Of a stretch of 56,022 nt of DNA, positions 32,827 through 39,780 are shown one piece after another. This DNA comes from a virus. The notes under the pieces were generated by a model. It was not told the DNA's origin, did no database searches, and saw only the letters and a program-made list of their open reading frames with translations. The stretch is taken from IMG/VR virus record IMGVR_UViG_3300042731_003577, positions 1 to 56,022 of that record; one strand, given 5' to 3'. The position numbers and the translations under genes are program-made. Each line of letters opens with the position of its first letter. The stretch's first letter is position 1.

Positions 32827-34374
32827 CTACAGCATGCCTTTGCCGAGACCGAAGCCAGCGGTATGGTGGATCGGACGCTCATCCTCGGCATCAAAAACGT
32901 CACTTGGACAAACAGAGCCGCCTCGGTCATCGCTCGGCAGGCCCTCTGATTCGAGCGTCATGTAGTAGCCCAGCATTGCGGCAATGGCGCTATCCCCATG
33001 GCGGTCACCCTTGCCAGTTTTGTGTTTGGGCAGGCGCGGGATGCCGTCAATTTTCTGGATGGCGCGCAGATCGCTCTTAATGTTGTCGTCCCTAGGGATG
33101 AGCAACCGCCTGGACTCCAGCGCACCACGCAATACCGGCATCATCTCGTTGTAGTGATTGAGCGTCAACTTGACCATCTGGATCGGCTGACTAGCGTCTT
33201 TGATCGACTTACCTGGGTGATTGTACAGCTGGGCTATCCGCTCAGCAAGGGATTCGCCGTTGCCGGTGGCATCAAATGCCGCCGAGACGAAGCGCGGTAG
33301 ACGGCCAATCACGTATTTGGCGATCTGGTATTGCTGGTCATGTGGGACGTTGACCATCTCCACCACCCACGGGGCCACACGCACCATATCCCGACGCATC
33401 GTGAGTGGCATCAACACCGACACATCACTGATGCGCCCAAAATCTTGGCCCAGGAAGTGGCGGCAGTCTTTGGGGAGCGCATTGACATGCGGTGCAAGCT
33501 CTTCTCGAATCCAATCGTCGACAAAGCGCTCACGTGCAGTAGCAGACTGGAGTACAAAATCGTCGTCGCAACGCAACTCCAGCACGTCGCCGTCGATCTG
33601 GCACTGCTCAATCACAGGTCCGGGGATGTAGAGGCCACCAGACCGGGTTGGAATGCAGTCAAGCTCCTCGGCGCTGTCGTAGAGGTACTGATTGTAGATT
33701 TTCTGGACAAAGGCCTGCTCTTTCTTTGGCGTCCATTCCTCGCCGTTTAGTAGGCACATTCGCTTGTAAAGACCCTCATCGATCGCGCGCATGAAGGGGA
33801 TGCGGTGGACACTTCCCTCCTCGCGCTCTTTGGACCGAATCTCGCCGACAATCCGGTTGAATGCCGATCCCTCCCCGTTGTGAGTGCTAATCAGGGTGAC
33901 ATTTCCACCCCAAATCGAGAGGGCATTGGCGCTCTTGAGGGTTGCATCGAGATCGTCATGGAAAGCCGCCTCGTCAACTACGACATCACCCTTACGACCA
34001 CGGAGTGACCGAGGATTGCCGCTTAGAGCCACGATACTGTGCCCTGACGCCATCTTAATCATGAACGCAAGGCAACTGTCGCGCTCTGGCCCACGAAGCA
34101 GCTCTGATGAGATATCGGCCAGCTCCATGGCCAGCCTGAAATCGCGGCACCACTGCGCGCAGGCGGCAATGTATTCCCGCGTGATTTCTTTGTCGTAGCA
34201 GATGTATGAGATGTTGCGGCCCTTACGGCCTTTGCGGGCGCAGCTGAGGACGTTACGGGCGGCTTCGGTCCAGGTTATCCCCGTACGTCTGCCCTTTTCA
34301 GCAACGCGGAAGGTCGATTGGTCTGCGAACCACTCTTGCTGATATGGTAGGAGTATTTTGGGTGCATCCGACAT
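32827..34374 (-). CDS. terL: Terminase large subunit (Mu gp28-like)
   Basis: The 515-residue DNA-packaging motor has an N-terminal ATPase with EKGRRTGITW (Walker A-like, residues about 26-36) and DVVVDEAAF (Walker B), followed by ISTHNGEG (coupling motif). The nuclease domain shows GQDFGRISDVSV, FDATGNGE and GDRHGDSAIA acidic clusters. It matches the Mu gp28 family. The gene follows the tRNA-like RNA at 34397-34587 by 22 nt. Confidence 0.93.
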   Translation of the reverse strand: MSDAPKILLPYQQEWFADQSTFRVAEKGRRTGITWTEAARNVLSCARKGRKGRNISYICYDKEITREYIAACAQWCRDFRLAMELADISSELLRGPERDSCLAFMIKMASGHSIVALSGNPRSLRGRKGDVVVDEAAFHDDLDATLKSANALSIWGGNVTLISTHNGEGSAFNRIVGEIRSKEREEGSVHRIPFMRAIDEGLYKRMCLLNGEEWTPKKEQAFVQKIYNQYLYDSAEELDCIPTRSGGLYIPGPVIEQCQIDGDVLELRCDDDFVLQSATARERFVDDWIREELAPHVNALPKDCRHFLGQDFGRISDVSVLMPLTMRRDMVRVAPWVVEMVNVPHDQQYQIAKYVIGRLPRFVSAAFDATGNGESLAERIAQLYNHPGKSIKDASQPIQMVKLTLNHYNEMMPVLRGALESRRLLIPRDDNIKSDLRAIQKIDGIPRLPKHKTGKGDRHGDSAIAAMLGYYMTLESEGLPSDDRGGSVCPSDVFDAEDERPIHHTAGFGLGKGML

Positions 34375-34396
34375 TTACCACCGGTAGTTAAAAACC

Positions 34397-34587
34397 TGGG
34401 GACGCCGGGGTTCGAACCCGGACGGCGTTTGCCTTCGTGCGCAGGGCTGATGCGCTCCATGTTGCGCGGCGCTGCACGAGGTGACCACCCTCTACACTCT
34501 TGGCGAAACACACACCTGGTTAAGGTGCAGCTCTGCCGACCGCGATGACTGGAGGTCAACTAGTCACGGTTTTTGAGCTACGTCCCC
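34397..34587 (-). ncRNA. tRNA-like RNA with structured insertions in D-loop and variable region
   Basis: The ends form a perfect tRNA frame: acceptor GGGGACG (34581-34587) with CGTCCCC (34398-34404), T-arm CCGGG-TTCGAAC-CCCGG (34405-34421), TA at positions 8-9, D-stem GCTC/GAGC, and anticodon arm GCACC-TTAACCA-GGTGT (anticodon would be AAC). Two extra domains make it 191 nt: a D-loop hairpin at 34539-34570 (ACCG/CGGT and TGACT/AGTCA) and a large variable-region domain at 34427-34509 closed by GTTTcGCC/GGCAAAC with two inner hairpins. Without both, about 76 nt of canonical tRNA remains. It may be a real intervening-sequence tRNA, a tRNA-derived regulatory RNA or a degraded tRNA. Confidence 0.55.
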
Positions 34588-34594
34588 ACAATTC

Positions 34595-34984
34595 TCAATC
34601 GTACGAAGAAGCCAAGTGCCATCCAATCTTGCTCTTCGGGTCCTTAATTCCAAGCCACGTTGCAAACCGAACCAGCTGGTTGATATGCTTCTCGGGGATA
34701 TCCGGCATCGTAGTCGGAACCATTTCCGAGCCATAGTCTGAGGCACAAAAACTCAAAACGGATGCACAGTGCGTTGGGTACTCACAATGTCCGAAACTCC
34801 ACAACTCAATATCTGGGCAATGAACCGCGCGAAGCTGGTTATTCAGCCAACAGTGTTCCGAATCGTCGAAGCTCCCATGGTCTCTATCGGCCCACGAATA
34901 ATAGCCATCGACAGGCCCGATTCCCTCCTCACAATCCAGTACGATTAGCCCATAAAACAGGTGGGCGCTTGATGACATGCCCAT
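34595..34984 (-). CDS. Hypothetical protein between tRNA genes
   Basis: The 129-residue protein is rich in aromatic, His and Cys residues (CWLNNQLRAVHCPD, LWSFGHCEYPTHC). ATG 34984 follows GGAGGCG; the much longer open frame upstream runs through tRNA sequence and is not real. It lies between the Thr tRNA and the tRNA-like RNA. Function unknown. Confidence 0.7.
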   Translation of the reverse strand: MGMSSSAHLFYGLIVLDCEEGIGPVDGYYSWADRDHGSFDDSEHCWLNNQLRAVHCPDIELWSFGHCEYPTHCASVLSFCASDYGSEMVPTTMPDIPEKHINQLVRFATWLGIKDPKSKIGWHLASSYD

Positions 34985-35008
34985 TATTCGCCTCCAAAGT
35001 TTGTTCTG

Positions 35009-35079
35009 GGCAGGCGACCGGACTCGAACCGGTGTCTTATCGATACAATCAATGGCTTTCCCAATTAAGCTACACCTGC
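35009..35079 (-). tRNA. tRNA, probably Thr (UGU)
   Basis: Acceptor GCAGGTG/CGCCTGC pairs fully, TA follows, D-stem GCTT/AAGC with a GGG-containing loop, T-arm ACCGG-TTCGAGT-CCGGT. The anticodon stem is weak (four pairs and one mismatch) around loop ATTGTAT, giving TGT. An extra G at 35080 could pair with the discriminator C, as in tRNA-His, but the anticodon does not fit His. CCA is not encoded. Confidence 0.75.
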
Positions 35080-35080
35080 C

Positions 35081-35436
35081 AAGCGTGCAAAGTTGACGGC
35101 GGCGATTCCCTGATCGCCACACGCTACGACACCTCCAGCTGCCGACCAACCGCGATTCCGGTATCTGGCAGCGGGGGTTGACATCCAAGGGGTGGCCAAG
35201 CCCGATGGACCCGACAAGTGCCGCAGTGTGTGCATGGGTGTCAATCCATGGCCTTGGTTTTCCCAAGGCAACACCGTCATGTGGGGTTTCATCCCCAATC
35301 AAAGGGCTTTGTGTGCGTGAGGGCTTCCGCCAACTCGTCCACGCACAATCAGCCCAGCATATCCTGGAGAGGTGCATGGTGTTGTAACACCTGGGCCTGG
35401 GGGCGACGTCAACACACCAGACTCTACACCTCATGA
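35081..35436 (-). other. Hairpin-rich non-coding stretch between two tRNAs
   Basis: No convincing gene is seen in these 356 bases. On the minus strand there are many perfect stems: GCCTTGG-GAAAA-CCAAGGC (7 bp, about 35251-35269), GGCGAT/ATCGCC, GCTGCC/GGCAGC, GGTGTT/AACACC and GGGG/CCCC pairs. It is probably transcribed with the tRNAs. It may hold small structured RNAs or processing sites. Confidence 0.5.
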
Positions 35437-35507
35437 TTGCGGGTGGGGGAGTTGAACCCCCAACTCTGGCTTATGAGGCCAGCGCCTTCCCGTTTGGCTA
35501 ACCCGCG
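35437..35507 (-). tRNA. tRNA-Met (CAU), initiator-like
   Basis: Acceptor CGCGGGT/ACCCGCA forms six pairs and leaves C1 opposite A72, the hallmark of bacterial initiator tRNA. TA at 8-9, D-arm GCC/GGC with GG in the loop, anticodon arm CTGGC-CTCATAA-GCCAG (anticodon CAT), T-arm GGGGG-TTCAACT-CCCCC, A73. The last three anticodon-stem pairs are all G-C, though not the exact GGG/CCC. It lacks the A11-U24 pair of initiators. CCA is not encoded. Confidence 0.9.
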
Positions 35508-35640
35508 TCAAGATGGGCCATTTATAGCGACTGGCCCAAATCGCGCTCCGGTGTCTCTTTATACCCAGCACGGCTGGGGACTCTTTGGTCGGACTCGATG
35601 GACACCGCTTTCGCGGCCCGGCTCATATCCACCCAACACC
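35508..35640 (-). other. Structured leader between tRNA promoter and first tRNA
   Basis: This 133-nt segment contains CCGC-GAAA-GCGG, CCCAGC-CGT-GCTGGG and GGGCCA/TGGCCC hairpins, and a 7-bp CGGTGTC/GACACCG closing pair around the second. No ORF or tRNA T-loop is visible. It could be a processed leader or an independent small RNA. Confidence 0.5.
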
Positions 35641-35646
35641 ATTATA
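35641..35646 (-). promoter_or_regulatory. Extended -10 promoter candidate for the RNA cluster
   Basis: TATAAT preceded by TGG on the minus strand, just before the structured leader and tRNA-Met. No good -35 box. It is the nearest promoter-like sequence upstream of the cluster. Confidence 0.5.
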
Positions 35647-35706
35647 CCACAAATCGAACAGCAGACTACTCACATTCGCCATTTGCTGCAGCAAGCGCGA
35701 CCATCC

Positions 35707-35907
35707 TCAAAGCTTTTCCTGCTTGATATAGAATCCACCTGTACCATTAGATTCGTCTAGCCATTCATCCAAGCACTTGTGGAGGAACTCTCTGTATTTC
35801 AAATTGATGTTGTTGAAATCACATTTTGGTGGGCATATATCAGAATGGACGTTCTCCCCATTTGGACGAGTATATTCGATCTCGGCATGTACTGATTTCG
35901 TTGGCAT
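35707..35907 (-). CDS. Hypothetical small protein
   Basis: A 66-residue protein from the second of two ATGs after AAGGAGAGG. The C-terminal half is helical and charged (REFLHKCLDEWLDESNG). It is the only gene between the 35.95 kb promoter and the tRNA cluster. Function unknown. Confidence 0.65.
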   Translation of the reverse strand: MPTKSVHAEIEYTRPNGENVHSDICPPKCDFNNINLKYREFLHKCLDEWLDESNGTGGFYIKQEKL

Positions 35908-35925
35908 CATCCTCTCCTTGGTTAT

Positions 35926-35978
35926 GGGCGTCTTGCCCTTACATTGGAGATTATGCCATGGGTCGTATTGGGTGTCAA
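35926..35978 (-). promoter_or_regulatory. Sigma70-like promoter with 5' stem-loop
   Basis: TTGACA (35973-35978), 17-bp spacer, TGG-CATAAT (35950-35955), then CTCCAATGTAAG and the hairpin GGGC-AAGAC-GCCC at 35926-35938. The ribosome site of the next gene follows at once. It is the best-conserved member of the promoter family. Confidence 0.8.
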
Positions 35979-36005
35979 GGATTTTTTTGCGGGAATCTAC
36001 CAAGT

Positions 36006-36025
36006 CCGGAATTTTTTTATTCCGG
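36006..36025. terminator. Hairpin over a stop codon, possible terminator
   Basis: CCGGAAT pairs with ATTCCGG around an A6 loop (T6 on plus). It contains the TAA stop of the gene at 36017. There is no U-run after the stem, so intrinsic termination is uncertain; it may separate the operon from the next promoter. Confidence 0.42.
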
Positions 36026-36244
36026 CAGTGTATGACGGTTCTCTGACAATCTCGCCTCAAATTTTAACGAGTATTTGAGTTGTTGGCTGCCGTCGAACGC
36101 CTCGCCGAAGTCCTTTTCGATCATCGCCACCATGTCCTTGAATTCCGCGATCATCTCGTCAAGGTACGTGTATCCGGTCACGCCGCACATTGCTCCCTCG
36201 CCAGACGAGAGCAGGTCATACAGTGCTGGTCTGTCCTCGGTCAT
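36017..36244 (-). CDS. Hypothetical protein
   Basis: A 75-residue acidic protein with a helical centre (DEMIAEFKDMVAMIEKDFGE). GGAGG precedes ATG 36244, immediately after the DUF5131 gene. Its stop lies in a hairpin. Function unknown. Confidence 0.66.
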   Translation of the reverse strand: MTEDRPALYDLLSSGEGAMCGVTGYTYLDEMIAEFKDMVAMIEKDFGEAFDGSQQLKYSLKFEARLSENRHTLPE

Positions 36245-36247
36245 CTG

Positions 36248-37003
36248 TTACACCTCCGGGAATTCTTGGTATCGCACACCATCAATTAGGTCGCCAGCGG
36301 CCTTCTTTCCTACACGCCCGCCATTTTCATCAAACTCACCCCACTGCTTGAAAAAGAATGGCACCTGCAGCCCATACTTGGTGCGGTTCCACAGATCCAT
36401 CACCCACTGTTTTTGCATGGGGCGCGCTTTTGGGCCACTCTCCCCTGCCACGATTACCCAATCGATTGGATACGGACCGCCGTCGGTGGGCAGCCATACC
36501 GGTCCAACAAGGGGCTCGCAACTGAGGAAGCGAACCGGGGCGGCCAGTTCCGTCAGGATTGGTATGCGCTCATCGGCGGCCGCTTGGTTTTCCACGGTGA
36601 CACCTGCCCACACGTTGTGTGGGACATTTGGCAGCGAGTTGAACCAAGCCCGCATCCGAATAGGTCGTTTCGTGAGGACCAGGAAGGTGTGTTGCTGGGT
36701 CGATTCCGATAGCATCACCTCGAAAACCCTCGTGATAAAATAATCGGACACGTCATCGTGGAAAAGGTCCGACATCGAACACACGAAGATCTTGCGCGGG
36801 CGTTTCCACCGCTTCGGCTGGTCCAGCATGTGTGGGTGGCATGTGACCCTGAAGCCATTGGCATAATTTCGCTGCCCCATTGCTTGCAGTCGGGTGGCCA
36901 CTCGTTCGGCATAGCAGTTCCGGCAGCCATCACTGATTTTTGTACAGCCAGTGACTGGGTTCCACGTTGCGTCGCACCAGGCTATTTTGGATTTGTCGCC
37001 CAC
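36248..37003 (-). CDS. Phage Gp37/Gp68 family protein (DUF5131, radical-SAM-like)
   Basis: The 251-residue protein is of the DUF5131 (phage Gp37/Gp68) family. It has the Cys cluster CTKISDGCRNCYAE near residues 20-33, similar to a radical-SAM iron-sulfur motif, then RWKRPRKIFVCSMSDLFH, VLTKRP, NVWAGVTVENQ, RFLSCEPL and VIVAGESG. The biochemical role is not established. The start is GTG, just after the deoxyribosyltransferase-like gene. Confidence 0.92.
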   Translation of the reverse strand: MGDKSKIAWCDATWNPVTGCTKISDGCRNCYAERVATRLQAMGQRNYANGFRVTCHPHMLDQPKRWKRPRKIFVCSMSDLFHDDVSDYFITRVFEVMLSESTQQHTFLVLTKRPIRMRAWFNSLPNVPHNVWAGVTVENQAAADERIPILTELAAPVRFLSCEPLVGPVWLPTDGGPYPIDWVIVAGESGPKARPMQKQWVMDLWNRTKYGLQVPFFFKQWGEFDENGGRVGKKAAGDLIDGVRYQEFPEV

Positions 37004-37004
37004 C

Positions 37005-37442
37005 TCAGTTTTGCCTTTCGCCGGGACCGTCTACAGTGAATTCTGGCACTGTACGGCCTAACCTTGCCAGGTCTTCGCGCAACGATGCCGCCAGAATCTG
37101 CGCTGTGATACACGCCGCCTTCTCCGACTCCAGCGATCGGATCTCCACCGGGCGCTTACCACACACAGCGTCGATAATTCCCATGCGCATGCCGTTACTG
37201 ACGCCATTGTCGATGTAGACTACGGTGGCATCTAGACGCTCGGCGATTGCAAACCCGGCCACAATCCCGTGTTCTCGTTCTGATGGCACGTTGTCATTCA
37301 GCACACCAGGCTGCGTATACAGCAGGTGGCTCGCAAATGGTGCCTCACCGCGTTTCAGGCAGTCGGCCATAGCCATACGTGCATACGTCTCGTTTTTTGC
37401 CACAGCGCCCGCATATGGGCTTTCTAGCACTACTGTTCTCAT
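37005..37442 (-). CDS. Nucleoside deoxyribosyltransferase-like protein (DUF7768-type)
   Basis: The 145-residue protein has a Rossmann-like pattern: VVLESPYAGAVAKNETYA at the start, then SHLLYTQPGVLNDN and TVVYIDNGVSNGM. This resembles phage DUF7768 proteins related to nucleoside 2-deoxyribosyltransferases. It may act on nucleotides or nucleotide-derived signals. It is coupled to its neighbours by overlaps, next to DUF5131. Confidence 0.8.
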   Translation of the reverse strand: MRTVVLESPYAGAVAKNETYARMAMADCLKRGEAPFASHLLYTQPGVLNDNVPSEREHGIVAGFAIAERLDATVVYIDNGVSNGMRMGIIDAVCGKRPVEIRSLESEKAACITAQILAASLREDLARLGRTVPEFTVDGPGERQN

Positions 37443-37651
37443 TTAGTCCTCATTCCATCCACGAGTTTTCCCATCTCGACGCTCGTGTCATAGGTGTCGC
37501 CATTGTCGAAGTGCAGCACCCCTGTGCCTTCCTTGCTTTTGGTGATGTACATCACCTTGTTAGGGTTGAACGCACAATACACGTCGTTTTCTTCGTCGGC
37601 GCACAAGTGCCAAGCCACCCCAATTTCTTGCTTCCACGCCCAGTCACTCAT
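37439..37651 (-). CDS. Hypothetical small protein
   Basis: A 70-residue beta-rich protein (WAWKQEIGVAWHLCADEEND). GAGGTG precedes ATG 37651; it overlaps both neighbours by 4 nt. Function unknown. Confidence 0.64.
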   Translation of the reverse strand: MSDWAWKQEIGVAWHLCADEENDVYCAFNPNKVMYITKSKEGTGVLHFDNGDTYDTSVEMGKLVDGMRTK

Positions 37652-37932
37652 TCTGTCACCTCCTCTTGTTGTTTCTCAACGAACACAAGCGGCAGATCCG
37701 CGTTGCGAAATATCGTTGGAATGAATCTGTCGCAATCCCTCGCAAATGCCTTTGGCACAACCATGTGCAGCTCCACCATGCCAGCGCCGGATGACACATC
37801 GATATCCACCCACGTCTCGCAGGTGGCTTTGTACGCGGCAACCGCCAGCTCGTCGAACTGTTCGTCCGTTAAGTGCCCTTGATACCAGTATGACACATAA
37901 ACGCGGCTCACTTTTCTGTATTCCGTCTTCAC
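37648..37932 (-). CDS. Hypothetical protein
   Basis: A 94-residue alpha/beta protein beginning with GTG at 37932 after GGAGG, overlapping the previous stop (GTGA). It has an initial strand (VYVSYWYQG), a helical DEQFDELAVAAYKA and a central MVELHMVVPK strand. Function unknown. Confidence 0.66.
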   Translation of the reverse strand: MKTEYRKVSRVYVSYWYQGHLTDEQFDELAVAAYKATCETWVDIDVSSGAGMVELHMVVPKAFARDCDRFIPTIFRNADLPLVFVEKQQEEVTE

Positions 37933-38156
37933 TCGTCCTCCAGCAGCTCGATTTCAAGCGCCTCGTCGCCGAAATCGAGTTCGCATTGGTCTGCTTCAAA
38001 CCCCCATTCACCAGCCCTGTGGTCTCCGTTCGGGTACCCTATAGGCCCCTGCCAAGGGGCAGCCTCTGCAGCCTTGATGGCCTCCTCTTCGCTATTGGCC
38101 TCAACCTCCACAAACGACGTCCCTGCAACTTTTGCGAATACGGTGTATTTTGCCAT
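37929..38156 (-). CDS. DpnD/PcfM-like small protein
   Basis: A 75-residue protein with KYTVFAKVAGTSFVEVEANS and EEEAIKAAEAA, typical of the small DpnD/PcfM-type domain in phage and plasmid genes of unknown function. A second protein with the same start is at 39113-39340. It overlaps the previous stop (TGATG). Confidence 0.74.
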   Translation of the reverse strand: MAKYTVFAKVAGTSFVEVEANSEEEAIKAAEAAPWQGPIGYPNGDHRAGEWGFEADQCELDFGDEALEIELLEDE

Positions 38157-38596
38157 CACTCGTCATCCTTACATCGTACGTCAGCGGGGATCTCCAAGTC
38201 TCGACCCAAGGCGCGCTGTGCTAGGTCCAGACCATCCTCCCAATGTGTGGCACTGCCATCACTTCGAACGCTGCAGCGCTTCCCGAGCCGGTCCTGTAGG
38301 GCGATCAGGCATGCAGTCACAACCTCGTCGTATAGACATCGCCCAGTCTTGCAAAAATCAAACTTGCAATACAGATGTGTGTCTGGTAGTCGGAATGTTT
38401 CATAGTGTTCATCTGCCGAAGCATCCCCATTGAAAGACACAACGCCCGGTACAATTGGGTCACGGCCATTCCACCCCTTCAGCGCAATCCCATCATCGAT
38501 GGCCTGTTCCATGATTGCCAGGCAGTCCTGACGTGCGGCCAGGTACTTCTCCGGACACTTCGTAGCGTCATATTCCCAATAGTGTGTGTAACCCAT
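38156..38596 (-). CDS. Conserved phage hypothetical protein (MGYTHYW family)
   Basis: The 146-residue protein begins MGYTHYW and has FNGDASADEHYETF, then FDFCKTGRCLYDEVV, features of a phage protein family without known function. AGGAGG precedes the ATG, downstream of the promoter at 38639-38667. Confidence 0.78.
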   Translation of the reverse strand: MGYTHYWEYDATKCPEKYLAARQDCLAIMEQAIDDGIALKGWNGRDPIVPGVVSFNGDASADEHYETFRLPDTHLYCKFDFCKTGRCLYDEVVTACLIALQDRLGKRCSVRSDGSATHWEDGLDLAQRALGRDLEIPADVRCKDDE

Positions 38597-38614
38597 AAGA
38601 GCCTCCTGTGTTTT

Positions 38615-38667
38615 GGCGATATCGCCGTTGTTGTTGGTAGTGTACTACAGGGCTGGGTGGGTGTCAA
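38615..38667 (-). promoter_or_regulatory. Sigma70-like promoter with 5' stem-loop; -35 overlaps a stop codon
   Basis: TTGACA (38662-38667), 17-bp spacer and TACACT (38639-38644), followed by the perfect hairpin GGCG-ATAT-CGCC at 38615-38626. The TGA of the upstream gene (38664-38666) lies within the -35 box. It drives genes from 38596 leftwards. Confidence 0.76.
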
Positions 38668-39116
38668 GGACAATTTTGACGGATCCATTCGTCGACATCG
38701 ATTGTCTCGCGCCAAACCCCGAGATATGTGTCTTTCTGCTCATCAAACACGTATCCATGCAGCTCAATTTCATGTGGCAAGTCCCTGTGCCCGAGCGTGG
38801 CTATTTCGATGATGCCGTGTTCCCTGATGGTGGTCAGATACTCTCGGATCGCCTCATCCTTGTCTGTGTGGATTTCCCCACCATGCGGACAGTCGCCACA
38901 CTGCCAAAACTCTGGCATCTCGTAGTTTTCCCAATACTCCGCGAAAGTATCCTCACCAGGGATAACATGGTGTCTAGCGAGGTAGTCCACCAGACAGGCG
39001 ATTTGGGAGCTTCTCATGCCAGATTCCGAGCCACGTTGTGCTTTATACTTGTCTTTATTTAATTCCCACAGAATTTCAAGGTTTTTCATATGGTCGATTG
39101 GTGATTCTATTTTCAT
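38664..39116 (-). CDS. Hypothetical protein
   Basis: The 150-residue protein has helices in the first half and a putative CGDCPHGGEIH metal site near residue 72, then ELHGYVFDEQKDTYLG. The start overlaps the DpnD-like gene (ATGA), with AAAGGA upstream. Function unknown. Confidence 0.7.
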   Translation of the reverse strand: MKIESPIDHMKNLEILWELNKDKYKAQRGSESGMRSSQIACLVDYLARHHVIPGEDTFAEYWENYEMPEFWQCGDCPHGGEIHTDKDEAIREYLTTIREHGIIEIATLGHRDLPHEIELHGYVFDEQKDTYLGVWRETIDVDEWIRQNCP

Positions 39117-39340
39117 TTGTTATCCTTTCCAAAATTGCCACGGAACTCGCCACAAAGTCCCCAGACGTTGCCTTGTTGGTCCTCTACTTCGCACTGGTCT
39201 GTAAAGTCGACATCCCATTCAATCTCATTGGGCTCGCGCTCATACACCTCAAGCGCCTTTTCCACAGCCTCTCGTGGGCTGGATGCCTCGACTGTCACGT
39301 CGCCACTCTTCTTTGCCTCCAAATGTACGTTATATTTCAT
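39113..39340 (-). CDS. DpnD/PcfM-like small protein (second copy)
   Basis: A 75-residue protein starting MKYNVHLEAKKSGDVTVEAS and continuing SPREAVEKALEVYE, the same domain type as 37929-38156. It has a distinct acidic C-terminal half (EIEWDVDFTDQCE). The start lies inside the previous gene after GAGG. Function unknown. Confidence 0.72.
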   Translation of the reverse strand: MKYNVHLEAKKSGDVTVEASSPREAVEKALEVYEREPNEIEWDVDFTDQCEVEDQQGNVWGLCGEFRGNFGKDNK

Positions 39341-39581
39341 CACCATCCTCAAAGCCTTCACAGAGATAATCGTTGGTGACAATCAGCTCACCACCAACCG
39401 CTACAAAGTAGCAATCGTTTTTTACGTACCCGATCAAATCAAAACTGTCGGGCAGTTCCTCATCCCGTTCGTCATACGTATCCAGAAACGCACGTATTGC
39501 GCGTTCTTTCGTCCTGTGGTAGCCGACTATGCGACGTGTACTTGTCTCGCACCTGAACACTATCTGTTGGTATTCACTCAT
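39330..39581 (-). CDS. Hypothetical small protein
   Basis: An 83-residue protein with FRCETSTRRIVGYHRTKERA and a C-terminal beta/acidic part. ATG 39581 after GGGG overlaps the zinc-finger gene end. Function unknown. Confidence 0.65.
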   Translation of the reverse strand: MSEYQQIVFRCETSTRRIVGYHRTKERAIRAFLDTYDERDEELPDSFDLIGYVKNDCYFVAVGGELIVTNDYLCEGFEDGDEI

Positions 39582-39780
39582 CGCTTTCCCCTTTGCACTT
39601 GACACTGTGGTGTTGGTGCGCTTCCATGGGGCACAGGGTGCCGTTCAAATTGCGGGTGAACACGGTGATCGGCCGTAGCTCGACCACCAGTTGTTCGCCA
39701 GTCTTGTAGTGGGGCAACACAAGCACCGGACGTCCACAGACGTCGCAAGTGCTGTGCTGGCCGAATATGGGGTTGCTCAT
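39574..39780 (-). CDS. Small zinc-finger protein
   Basis: A 68-residue protein with CDVCG near residue 12 and a later C-P-M-E-A-H-Q-H-H plus Cys, likely binding zinc. It overlaps the preceding gene by 4 nt (ATGA). Function unknown. Confidence 0.65.
   Translation of the reverse strand: MSNPIFGQHSTCDVCGRPVLVLPHYKTGEQLVVELRPITVFTRNLNGTLCPMEAHQHHSVKCKGESDE

Noticed and set aside
34275-34559. 94-codon open frame over the tRNA-like RNA
   Set aside because: The translated product contains the typical RRPGSNPGV string produced by reading tRNA T-arms; no ribosome site is present.
34397-34587. tmRNA
   Set aside because: The ends are tRNA-like, but a normal D-stem and anticodon arm are present, the RNA is too short, and no tag reading frame is visible.
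34397-34587. Group I intron in a tRNA
   Set aside because: The insertions are 32 and about 83 nt, too short for a group I core, and do not interrupt the anticodon loop.
34595-35434. Long open frame (279 codons) on the minus strand
   Set aside because: Its first half reads through the Thr tRNA and the hairpin-rich spacer; only the part from ATG 34984, which has a ribosome site, looks like a gene.
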